22,294 nucleotides of DNA from Actinomycetota bacterium (GTDB lineage Bacteria; Actinomycetota; Actinomycetes; Actinomycetales; Cellulomonadaceae), in the NCBI GenBank assembly GCA_018898235.1, contig JAHIJU010000048.1:1-22294 (forward strand), read 5' to 3'. The notes beneath the pieces were generated by a model. The model ran no database searches. It saw only the letters and a list, made by a program, of their open reading frames with translations, and was not told the origin of the DNA. Of this stretch, positions 1 through 6,861 are shown piece after piece. Position numbers and translations under genes: made by a program. Positions within the stretch are counted from its first letter, which is position 1; each line of letters begins with the position of its first letter.

Positions 1-1
1 C

Positions 2-916
2 CAGGGCAAGAAGGACCAGAAGCTCGCCAAGCGCCTCAAGGACGAGCTCGAGTGGGTCCGGATGAACGCCAAGGGACGCCAGACCAAGTCCAAGTCCCGG
101 CTCGCGCGGTACGAGGAGATGGCGGCCGAGGCGGACCGCACGCGCAAGCTGGACTTCGAGGAGATCCAGATCCCGCCGGGCCCGCGCCTGGGCTCGCTCG
201 TGCTGGAGGCCTTCGACCTGCGCAAGGGCTTCGACGACCGCGTCCTGATCGACGGTCTGAGCTTCACCCTGCCGCGCAACGGCATCGTCGGTGTCATCGG
301 GCCGAACGGCGTCGGCAAGACCACGCTGTTCAAGACGATCGTCGGGCTCGAACCGCTCGACTCCGGGGACCTCAAGATCGGTGAGACGGTCTCGATCTCC
401 TACGTCGACCAGGGACGCGGCGGCATCGACCCGAAGAAGACCCTGTGGGAGGTCGTCTCGGACGGGCTCGACTTCATCAAGGTCGGCAACGTCGAGGTGC
501 CGTCGCGCGCCTACGTCGCGGCGTTCGGGTTCAAGGGGCCGGACCAGCAGAAGCCCGCGGGCGTGCTGTCCGGTGGTGAGCGCAACCGGCTCAACCTGGC
601 CCTGACCCTCAAGCAGGGCGGCAACCTGCTGCTGCTCGACGAGCCGACCAACGACCTGGACGTCGAGACCCTCGGCTCGCTGGAGAACGCCCTGCTGGAG
701 TTCCCGGGTTGTGCCGTGGTCGTGTCCCACGACCGGTGGTTCCTGGACCGGGTCGCGACCCACATCCTGGCGTACGAGGGCACCGAGGAGAACCCGGCCG
801 ACTGGTACTGGTTCGAGGGCAACTTCGCCTCCTACGAGGAGAACAAGGTGTCCCGACTGGGGGCCGACGCGGCGCGCCCGCACCGGGTGACGTACCGCAA
901 GCTGCGGCGGGACTGA
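2..916 (+). CDS. ettA: EttA, ABC-F translational throttle ATPase (5' truncated by window edge)
   Basis: The reading frame is open from base 2, so the N-terminal ABC domain lies outside the window and about 304 C-terminal residues are visible. Numbering from the codon at base 2, a basic helical linker (about residues 1-50, Lys/Arg rich with ELEWVR near its start) leads into the second ABC domain. That domain has Walker A GPNGVGKT (about 100-107), signature LSGGE (189-193), Walker B LLLLDEP (209-215) and switch His in VSHD (about 243). The linker between the two ABC domains is the ribosome/tRNA-contacting element of ABC-F proteins. The family member EttA binds the ribosomal E site and gates elongation according to ATP/ADP level; it is cytosolic and has no membrane partner. 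The ending with ADWYWFEGNFASYEENK is typical of EttA. The next gene starts 12 bp downstream, suggesting co-transcription with the GTPase pair. The ABC-F call is certain; assignment to EttA rather than another ABC-F subfamily is highly likely. Confidence 0.95.
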   Translation, partial: QGKKDQKLAKRLKDELEWVRMNAKGRQTKSKSRLARYEEMAAEADRTRKLDFEEIQIPPGPRLGSLVLEAFDLRKGFDDRVLIDGLSFTLPRNGIVGVIGPNGVGKTTLFKTIVGLEPLDSGDLKIGETVSISYVDQGRGGIDPKKTLWEVVSDGLDFIKVGNVEVPSRAYVAAFGFKGPDQQKPAGVLSGGERNRLNLALTLKQGGNLLLLDEPTNDLDVETLGSLENALLEFPGCAVVVSHDRWFLDRVATHILAYEGTEENPADWYWFEGNFASYEENKVSRLGADAARPHRVTYRKLRRD

Positions 917-928
917 GCCAGGACCGCG

Positions 929-2920
929 ATGTCCGACGCGCCGCACGAGGAGGTCGGCAGGGCCCGCCACGGGGCGCCCGACGACCTCGTCGAGCCCGCG
1001 ACGGGTCTGGTCGACGCCCTCGTCCTGCTGCGCGCCGCTGTCGCCGACGTCGGCCTGCCGCTGGACGCCGACGGCGTCGGGGCCGCCCGCGATCTGCGCG
1101 ACGGGATGCTCGACCAGCTCGACGACTACCTGCTTCCTCGGCTCCGGGCAGCGGCAGCGCCGGTGCTCGTGGTGCTGGGCGGCTCGACCGGTGCCGGCAA
1201 GTCGACACTGCTGAACTCGTTGCTGGGGGAGCAGGTCAGCGCGGCCGGTGTGCTGCGCCCGACGACGCGGTGGCCCGTGCTGGTGCACCATCCGCTCGAC
1301 GCCCGCTGGTTCGCGGGTGATCGGGTGCTGCCGGGCCTCGCCCGGTTGTCCGCTGCGGGGGACGCGGCACGGGTTCGGGCCGACGATGCGCCGGCCGATG
1401 ACGGGCGTCCGGCCGGTGACGGGCGTGCGGGCGGTGACGAGCGTGCGGGCGGTGCGGCCGGCGGTCTGCGTCTGGTCGCGTCGACCGCGGTCCCGCAGGG
1501 ACTCGCACTGCTCGACGCGCCCGACATCGACTCCGTGGTCGCGGGCAACCGGGCACTCGCCCGGCAGCTGCTGGGTGCCGCCGACCTGTGGTTGTTCGTG
1601 ACGACGGCCGCCCGGTACGCGGATGCGGTTCCGTGGGAGCTGCTGGCGACGGCCGCGGAGCGCCGCACCGAGCTCGCGCTGGTGCTCGACCGCGTCGACC
1701 GCGGCGACGAGCAGGTGGTGGGCGACCATCTGCGGGCCATGCTCGCCGAGCACGACCTGGCGGGCACGGCCGTGCTGGTCGTCCCCGCGGCGGACCTGGT
1801 GGACGGGCTCCTGCCGGAGGGCGCCGTGGCGCCGGTGGCCGAGTGGCTCGGGGCACTCGCGGTGGACCCGGCCGCCCGTCGGGCCGTGGTCGAGCGCACG
1901 CGCGACGGGCTGCTGTCCGATGTCCTGGTCCGGGCCGGTCGGCTCGCGGCCGCAGGTGATGGCCAGGTCGCCGCCCGCGACCGGTTGCGATCCGCCGTCG
2001 ACAGCGCCTACGCGGCGGCGGCGGCCGATGTGCGTCGGGCGACCTCGGACGCGTCGTTGCTGCGCGGCGAGGTGCTCGCCCGCTGGCAGGAGCTGGTCGG
2101 CACCGGTGAGCTCATGCGATCGATCGAGCAGGGCGTGTCGAGGCTGCGGGACCGCCTCACAGCGGCGCTGCGCGGGCGACGGGCGGTGACCCCCGAGCTG
2201 TCCGACGCGATCGGCGCCGGTATCGACGCGGTTCTGCTCGATGCGGCCCAGAGCGCAGCCGAACGGGCCTACGCGGCGTGGAGGGGCGACCCGGCCGGGG
2301 CGGCGCTCCTCGACGGACTCGAGCTCTCCCGGGCCTCGGCGGGGCTGCGCTCGGTCATCGCCGAGCAGGTCCGCGGCTGGCAGGACGATGTGATCGCGCT
2401 GGTCGGTGAGGAGGGCGCCGGGCGTCGCACCCAGGCCCGTGCGCTGTCCTACGGCGTCAACGCCCTCGGCGTCGCGCTCATGCTCGTGGTGTTCGCCTCG
2501 ACGGCCGGGCTGACCGGGGCCGAGGTCGGGATCGCGGGCGGTTCGGCGTTGCTGGCCCAGCGGTTGCTGGAGGCCGTGTTCGGTGACGATGCCGTGCGCC
2601 GCCTGACCCGGCTCGCCCATGAGCGGCTCGATGTGCGCGTCGCAGCGGTCCTGGCGGCCGAGGCGGCCAGGTTCACCGGACAGCTCGATGCGCTCACGAT
2701 CGCGGGTGGGGCAGATCTGCGGACGGCCGTGCTCCGTGTGGAACGGGCGCCGCTGCCGGAACCGGTGGTGACCGGTGCCTCGACGGCGCCAGGCAGGCTG
2801 CGGGGAGCGGGTTCGGGGCGACTGACGACTCCGGACGGCGGACGTTCCGGCGCGCAGGGCGGGTCCGGTGGGTTGCGCGGCTGGTGGCGCCGGGTCACCG
2901 GTCGTGGCGGTGACCGATGA
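929..2920 (+). CDS. Dynamin-like / P-loop GTPase, membrane-associated, with internal hexapeptide repeats
   Basis: A 663-residue protein. The ATG at 929 is preceded by AGGA (920-923) at 5-nt spacing. The N-terminal GTPase domain has P-loop GSTGAGKS (residues 85-92), a likely switch-I Thr in RPTTRW (about 111), G3 DAPD (196-199, in place of DxxG) and a degenerate G4 DRVD (254-257, in place of N/TKxD). A low-complexity insert at 156-176 carries three hexapeptide repeats (ADDGRP, AGDGRA, GGDERA) between switch I and G3. A long helical region follows, with a hydrophobic segment at about 507-545 (NALGVALMLVVFASTAG), then a basic Gly/Arg-rich tail (about 615-663). This layout, a large GTPase with a helical stalk and a membrane paddle, resembles bacterial dynamin-like proteins. 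The neighbouring gene encodes a second GTPase overlapping by 4 bp, so the two are probably translated together and may form a hetero-oligomer. The membrane-remodelling role is inferred from architecture. Confidence 0.8.
   Translation: MSDAPHEEVGRARHGAPDDLVEPATGLVDALVLLRAAVADVGLPLDADGVGAARDLRDGMLDQLDDYLLPRLRAAAAPVLVVLGGSTGAGKSTLLNSLLGEQVSAAGVLRPTTRWPVLVHHPLDARWFAGDRVLPGLARLSAAGDAARVRADDAPADDGRPAGDGRAGGDERAGGAAGGLRLVASTAVPQGLALLDAPDIDSVVAGNRALARQLLGAADLWLFVTTAARYADAVPWELLATAAERRTELALVLDRVDRGDEQVVGDHLRAMLAEHDLAGTAVLVVPAADLVDGLLPEGAVAPVAEWLGALAVDPAARRAVVERTRDGLLSDVLVRAGRLAAAGDGQVAARDRLRSAVDSAYAAAAADVRRATSDASLLRGEVLARWQELVGTGELMRSIEQGVSRLRDRLTAALRGRRAVTPELSDAIGAGIDAVLLDAAQSAAERAYAAWRGDPAGAALLDGLELSRASAGLRSVIAEQVRGWQDDVIALVGEEGAGRRTQARALSYGVNALGVALMLVVFASTAGLTGAEVGIAGGSALLAQRLLEAVFGDDAVRRLTRLAHERLDVRVAAVLAAEAARFTGQLDALTIAGGADLRTAVLRVERAPLPEPVVTGASTAPGRLRGAGSGRLTTPDGGRSGAQGGSGGLRGWWRRVTGRGGDR
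1394..1465 (+). repeat. 18-bp in-frame tandem repeat inside the GTPase gene
   Basis: Three good 18-bp copies (1394-1411, 1412-1429, 1430-1447) and a decayed fourth (1448-1465) lie in frame and encode hexapeptides of the form [A/G]-[D/G]-D-[G/E]-R-[P/A]. The core gacgggcgt is shared by copies 1 and 2, with one change in copy 3 (gacgagcgt). The repeat falls between the switch-I region and G3 of the GTPase domain, where it probably forms a flexible surface loop. Confidence 0.85.
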
Positions 2921-4515
2921 GTCGACGTCCGGGTCTGGCCGAACGCCTCGACCAGCTGGTGGTGGCCCTCGACGCCGGGCGCGCGGCCCTGCCTTCGACG
3001 GTGCTGACCGAGGGCGATGAGCTGGTCGCCCGGGCCCGGGAACGGCTCGCGCTGGCGGGCGAGGCGACCGTGGTCGCGCTGGCCGGCGCGACGGGGTCGG
3101 GGAAGTCGAGCCTGTTCAACGCCCTGTGCGGGCACCCCCTCGCGGCGGCTGGCGCGACGCGCCCGACCACCGGCGAGGCGGCGGCCGCGCTGTGGGCCGC
3201 CGACCCCGCCGCGGTGCACCAGCTGCTGGACTGGCTCGAGGTGGGCGTCCGGCACCCGCTGCCGGCCCGGGCTGCGGACCCCACCGATCTGGTCCTGCTG
3301 GACCTGCCGGACCACGACTCGGTCGAGGCCGCGCACCGGGCGGTCGCCGAACGCCTCTACCAGCGGGTCGACCTGCTGGTCTGGGTGGTGGACCCGCAGA
3401 AGTACGCCGACGGGGTGCTTCACGAGCGGTACCTGCGCCCGCTGTCGGCGCTCGCACCGGTCATGGTGCTCGCGCTCAACCAGGCGGACCGGCTGTCGGT
3501 GGCCGATCGCACCGCCTGCACCGCGGATCTCGCGCGACTGGCCGCGGCCGACGGGCTCGGGGCGGTGCCGGTGCTGGCGGTCAGCGCGCGCACGGGGGAG
3601 GGGGTCGACGCGCTGCGTGACCTGCTGCGGGTGGCGGCGTCGCGCCGGCGTGCCGCGACGGATCGACTGACCGCGGAGGTGGTGCAGGCGGCGACCGGGG
3701 TGCTGGCCGCCTGCGGCACCCCGGATCGCGCGATCGGTCGCCCGGGTGGCAGCGGCCAGACCGACCTGGTGCGGGCTCTCGAAGGTGCGGCGGGTGTGCC
3801 GGTGGTGGTCGATGCGGTGCGTCGATCGATGTCGGGACGCGCCCGCGCCGCGACGGGCTGGCCGCCGGTGCGCTGGATCGGCCGACTGCGTCCCGACCCG
3901 TTGCGCAGGCTGCATCTGGGCGTCGGTGTGCCGATCAGCCCCGAGCTGGTGCGGACCTCGCTCCCGGAGCCGTCGCCGGCCGCGCGGGCCGGGGCAGCCG
4001 GGGCGGTCCGCGAGTACGTCGACGCCGCGACGGCGCGGGTGCCCGATGACTGGGTGCTGGCGGTCCGGTCGCGGGTCACGACCGAGGGGCTGGGCGACGA
4101 GCTCGACCAGGCCGTCGCCCGGACCCCGCTCGTGCCGCTGCGGCCCGCACGGTGGTGGCGGGCGGTGGCCGTCCTGCAGTGGGCGCTGCTGGCGGTCGCC
4201 GTGGTCGGGGGGCTCTGGCTGGCGGGGCTGCCGCTGGTCGAGCAGGCGTTCCTGGTACGGCCGGTGACCCCGGTGTGGGGCGGTCTGCCCGTCCCGACCT
4301 GGCTCGCCGTCGGCGGGGTGCTGGGCGGCTGGCTGGTTGCGGCGCTCGCCGCAGCAGCGGGCGCATGGGGGGCACGTCGGCGGGCGTCGCAGGCCGGGAG
4401 CCGGTTGCACGAGGCCGTGGTCGACGTCGCCCGCCGTCGGGTGGTCGACCCGGTGAACGCGGGCCTCGACCTCCTGGAACGGTGTCGGTCGGCCGCGACG
4501 CGGGCGGGTGCCTGA
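2917..4515 (+). CDS. YfjP-like / dynamin-like GTPase with two C-terminal membrane helices
   Basis: A 532-residue protein whose ATG overlaps the stop of the preceding GTPase gene (ATGA, 2917-2920), a hallmark of translational coupling. GTPase motifs are canonical: P-loop GATGSGKS (57-64), TRPTTGE switch I (81-87), G3 DLPD (129-132), G4 NQAD (188-191) and G5-like VSARTGEG (about 222-229). The middle part is helical and Arg-rich. Two hydrophobic segments near the C terminus (about 411-436, WALLAVAVVGGLWLAGL; about 458-486, VGGVLGGWLVAALAAAAGAWG) predict a membrane hairpin, with a short basic cytoplasmic tail after it. The family (50S-ribosome-binding GTPase or YfjP in automatic annotation) is common in actinobacteria but poorly characterised. 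Its pairing with the upstream degenerate GTPase resembles the paired bacterial dynamins (IniA/IniC, DynA/DynB) in organisation; orthology to those is not claimed. Confidence 0.82.
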   Translation: MSRRPGLAERLDQLVVALDAGRAALPSTVLTEGDELVARARERLALAGEATVVALAGATGSGKSSLFNALCGHPLAAAGATRPTTGEAAAALWAADPAAVHQLLDWLEVGVRHPLPARAADPTDLVLLDLPDHDSVEAAHRAVAERLYQRVDLLVWVVDPQKYADGVLHERYLRPLSALAPVMVLALNQADRLSVADRTACTADLARLAAADGLGAVPVLAVSARTGEGVDALRDLLRVAASRRRAATDRLTAEVVQAATGVLAACGTPDRAIGRPGGSGQTDLVRALEGAAGVPVVVDAVRRSMSGRARAATGWPPVRWIGRLRPDPLRRLHLGVGVPISPELVRTSLPEPSPAARAGAAGAVREYVDAATARVPDDWVLAVRSRVTTEGLGDELDQAVARTPLVPLRPARWWRAVAVLQWALLAVAVVGGLWLAGLPLVEQAFLVRPVTPVWGGLPVPTWLAVGGVLGGWLVAALAAAAGAWGARRRASQAGSRLHEAVVDVARRRVVDPVNAGLDLLERCRSAATRAGA

Positions 4516-4535
4516 GCCGGTCGCTGCCCGCTGCC

Positions 4536-4550
4536 TAGGATCGGCCCATG
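4536..4550 (+). promoter_or_regulatory. Leaderless-type -10 element of the thioesterase gene
   Basis: TAGGAT (4536-4541) lies 6 nt before the ATG at 4548, the spacing expected when transcription starts at the A of the start codon. The AGGA inside the hexamer could also serve as a Shine-Dalgarno for a longer transcript coming from the GTPase genes. Confidence 0.6.
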
Positions 4551-5033
4551 GCTCGTCTGCAGGTACCCGTCCAGCTGCGGTGGTCCGATCTGGACGCCTA
4601 CGCGCACGTCAACAACGTGGCGATGCTCACGCTCCTCGAGGAGGCCAGGATCGCCGCCTTCTGGAGCCGGCCCTCGGGTGCCCCGGCGCCGACGACGGCG
4701 GTGCTCGACGCCGGTCCGGGCGCTGACAGCCGGACGCTGGTGGCCCGCCAGGAGATCGACTACCGCCTCCCGTTGGGCTATCAGCGTGAACCTGTGACGG
4801 TGGTCCTGTGGCTGGGCCACCTCGGAGGGGCGAGCATGGACGTGTGCTACGAGGTGCGTGACCTGGCCCCCGAAGTGCCTGGTTCGGCGGTGTTCGCGCG
4901 GGCCGTGTCGACAGTCGTGCTGGTCGACGCGTCGAGCGGGCGCCCGCGACGGATGAACGAGCAGGAGCGGGCGGCCTGGATGCCCTACCTGGAGGCACCG
5001 CTCGAGCTGCGCCGCACGGCCCGGCCGGCCTGA
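4548..5033 (+). CDS. Hotdog-fold acyl-CoA thioesterase (4HBT family)
   Basis: A 161-residue protein with the 4HBT/YbgC-type motif RWSDLDAYAHVNN (residues 11-23). Asp14 or Asp16 is the likely catalytic acid, and HVNN marks the start of the central hotdog helix (LLEEARIAAFW). The second half has the usual beta strands (EIDYRLPLGY, VTVVLWLGHLGGASMDVCYEV). Length matches single-domain hotdog thioesterases, which work as dimers or tetramers in the cytosol and hydrolyse acyl-CoA thioesters; the substrate cannot be read from sequence. It starts 32 bp after the GTPase pair but has its own TAGGAT box, so it may be transcribed separately. Confidence 0.85.
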   Translation: MARLQVPVQLRWSDLDAYAHVNNVAMLTLLEEARIAAFWSRPSGAPAPTTAVLDAGPGADSRTLVARQEIDYRLPLGYQREPVTVVLWLGHLGGASMDVCYEVRDLAPEVPGSAVFARAVSTVVLVDASSGRPRRMNEQERAAWMPYLEAPLELRRTARPA

Positions 5034-5072
5034 TTTGGGACGTCGGTCCCAGGCGCTCGCCGATGGCGTGAG

Positions 5073-5093
5073 ATACCCGAGGGGGTATACAGT
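5073..5093 (+). promoter_or_regulatory. CsoR/CstR-type operator overlapping the -10 region of the sulfide-oxidoreductase gene
   Basis: A perfect inverted repeat ATACCC-GAGG-GGGTAT (5073-5088) lies 60 bp upstream of the chosen TTG start. A candidate -10 hexamer TACAGT (5088-5093) abuts and shares the last T of the operator. AT-containing, G/C-tract dyads of the ATACCC-N-GGGTAT type are recognised by CsoR-family repressors, which include copper sensors and the persulfide sensor CstR. Since the downstream gene is of the sulfide:quinone oxidoreductase type, a persulfide-responsive member is the natural candidate. No csoR-like gene is present in this window. Confidence 0.65.
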
Positions 5094-5148
5094 CACGGCC
5101 CGGAGCGCCGCACCGATGGGGTGCCCGCCACTCGATGGGGAGAGTCCG

Positions 5149-6606
5149 TTGGCACGAGTCGTGATTCTTGGAGCAGGCATCGCCGGGCACACCGCCGCAC
5201 TGCATCTTCGGCGCTGGCTGCCCAAGGAGCACGAGGTCGTGGTCGTCTCGCCAGCAGCGAACTGGAACTGGATCCCGTCGAACATCTGGGTCGGCGTCGG
5301 GCGGATGACGACCAAGCAGGTTCTGATCCCGCTCGCCCCGATCTACCGGCGCAAGGGCATCACGTTCCACCAGGGCCTGGCCACGACGATCCGCCCGGAG
5401 GGCACCGAGGCCGACCCGCGTCCCTCCGTCGAGCTGCGCCGCACCGATGCGGGCCACCAGGACGAGGTCGTGACCCTGACCTACGACTACCTCATCAACG
5501 CGACCGGGCCGAAGCTCAACTTCGCCGCGACCCCCGGACTGGGCCCGGACGGCCACTCCTGGTCGGTCTGCACCGCCTCGCACGCCCAGGAGGCCGCGCA
5601 TGCCCTGGCCGAGGTGATCGCCAAGCTCAAGCGCGGGGAACGCCAGCGTCTGGTGATCGGTACCGGGCACGGAACCTGTACCTGCGAGGGCGCGGCCTTC
5701 GAGTACACCTTCAACGTCGAGCAGGCGCTGCGCGAGGCCGGTGTCCGCGAGCTGGCCGACCTCGTCTACCTGACGAACGAGTACGAGCTCGGGGACTTCG
5801 GCGTCGACGGTCTGCACTTCGTGCAGCGGGGCTTCACCCAGTCCAGCCAGATGTGGACCGAGTCGCTGTTCCGTGAGCGCGGTGTGCAGGCGATCACCCA
5901 GGCGCACGTGCACGAGGTGATGGACGGCAAGCTCCGGTACGAACAGCTCGACGGGGCGGAGCACACGCTGGAGTTCGACTTCGCGATGCTGCTCCCGCCG
6001 TTCCGCGGCGCCGACCTCACCGCTCTCGACCGTGCGGGCAACGACATCACCTCGACGATGTTCGCGCCGTCGGGCTTCCTCAAGGTCGATGCCGACTACA
6101 CGGCCAAACCGTACGAGCAGTGGTCGGCCGACGACTGGCCGCACACCTACGAGTCGATCGCCTACCCCAACATCTTCGCCCCCGGGATCGCCTTCGCCCC
6201 GCCGCACCAGATCTCCCGGCCTCGCACCAGCCCGAACGGCACCGTCATCGCACCGGCCCCGCCGCGCACCGGGATGCCCTCGGGCATCATGGCCAAGACC
6301 GTGGCGGAGACCATCCGCGACCGGATCGCCGCCGGCCGTACCACCCGCGCCCACGGGGCCTCGATGGCCACCATGGGGGCAGCCTGCGTCGCCTCGGCCG
6401 GCTCCGGCCTGCGTGACGGCTCGGCCGCCGCGATGACCATGTTCCCGGTCGTGCCCGACTACGCGAAGTACCCGACGACGGGACGCGACCAGAAGGGCAC
6501 CTCGGGCGAGATCGGCCTGGCCGGGCACTGGATCAAGTTCATGCTCCACTACCTGTTCATCTACAAGGCCCGGGCCCTGCCGTTCTGGTTCCTCATCCCT
6601 GAGTGA
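5149..6606 (+). CDS. sqr: Sulfide:quinone oxidoreductase-type FAD flavoprotein
   Basis: A 485-residue protein starting at TTG 5149, preceded by GGGGAG (5137-5142). This start places the FAD-binding GAGIAG motif at residues 8-13, as usual; an in-frame ATG at 5116 would add 11 residues without a better ribosome site. Three cysteines sit where sulfide:quinone oxidoreductases keep their redox and catalytic cysteines: C141 (WSVCTASHA), C177 (GTCTCEGAAFE, with C179 nearby) and C413 (MGAACVASAG). The C-terminal tail, with WIKFMLHYLFIYKARALPFW, is an amphipathic/hydrophobic membrane-association region typical of the family. The expected reaction is oxidation of sulfide to polysulfide or persulfide with electron transfer to the quinone pool at the cytoplasmic membrane face. 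The upstream CsoR/CstR-like operator supports a reactive-sulfur role. A related FAD oxidoreductase with another acceptor remains possible. Confidence 0.82.
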   Translation: MARVVILGAGIAGHTAALHLRRWLPKEHEVVVVSPAANWNWIPSNIWVGVGRMTTKQVLIPLAPIYRRKGITFHQGLATTIRPEGTEADPRPSVELRRTDAGHQDEVVTLTYDYLINATGPKLNFAATPGLGPDGHSWSVCTASHAQEAAHALAEVIAKLKRGERQRLVIGTGHGTCTCEGAAFEYTFNVEQALREAGVRELADLVYLTNEYELGDFGVDGLHFVQRGFTQSSQMWTESLFRERGVQAITQAHVHEVMDGKLRYEQLDGAEHTLEFDFAMLLPPFRGADLTALDRAGNDITSTMFAPSGFLKVDADYTAKPYEQWSADDWPHTYESIAYPNIFAPGIAFAPPHQISRPRTSPNGTVIAPAPPRTGMPSGIMAKTVAETIRDRIAAGRTTRAHGASMATMGAACVASAGSGLRDGSAAAMTMFPVVPDYAKYPTTGRDQKGTSGEIGLAGHWIKFMLHYLFIYKARALPFWFLIPE

Positions 6607-6612
6607 CCCCGA

Positions 6613-6626
6613 GACGGGCACCCGTC
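6613..6626 (+). other. Small intercistronic hairpin
   Basis: GACGG-GCAC-CCGTC (5-bp stem, 4-nt loop) lies directly after the flavoprotein stop codon and before the downstream small ORF. It has no T-tract. It could reduce read-through or protect the upstream 3' end, but is too short for confident assignment as a terminator. Confidence 0.35.
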
Positions 6627-6673
6627 CCGCACATCACCTGCAGCCCGCTGTCGGCCGACCCACCGAGGACACC

Positions 6674-6856
6674 ATGACCAACAACCAGCCCGTCGACCGC
6701 TCATCCGTCGACGTCTCGACCATGGAGCGCATCGCTGCCGCGCCGCTTGCGACCGCGGCCACCCTCCGCCGCCGGAGGAACCTGGTGATCCAGTTCATCA
6801 GGTTCGCGCGCATCAACCTGCGGATGCTCGTCGTGATCACGGCCAAGCACAGCTGA
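6674..6856 (+). CDS. Small basic protein downstream of the sulfide oxidoreductase gene
   Basis: A 60-residue ORF with ATG at 6674 and GAGGA (6665-6669) 4 nt upstream. The first half is polar and Ser/Ala rich. The second half (about residues 32-60) is strongly cationic, then amphipathic/hydrophobic: RRRRNLVIQFIRFARINLRM followed by LVVITAKHS. It looks like a peripheral membrane helix, not a full transmembrane segment. It has the same strand as the flavoprotein gene, 67 bp downstream, and ends 5 bp before the convergent flippase-like gene. No established family was recognised; the conserved-looking QFIRFARINLRML stretch and a good ribosome site argue for a real gene. A role with the sulfide oxidoreductase is inference from position only. 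Confidence 0.6.
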   Translation: MTNNQPVDRSSVDVSTMERIAAAPLATAATLRRRRNLVIQFIRFARINLRMLVVITAKHS

Positions 6857-6861
6857 CGGCC

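Noticed and set aside
5037..5050. GGGAC-GTCG-GTCCC as a terminator after the thioesterase gene
   Set aside because: The stem is only 5 bp with no T-tract; a hairpin this short is common by chance in DNA of this composition.
5035..5148. Earlier in-frame TTG/ATG starts for the sulfide oxidoreductase
   Set aside because: They would place the operator and -10 region inside the coding sequence (5035) or lack a better ribosome site (5116); FAD-binding proteins of this family begin just before the GxGxxG motif.
2449..6621. Very long open frames on the minus strand opposite the GTPases, thioesterase and sulfide oxidoreductase (630-660 codons)
   Set aside because: They are low-complexity Arg/Pro/Gly/His-rich translations created by GC-rich third positions of the real plus-strand genes; they have no domains or plausible starts.
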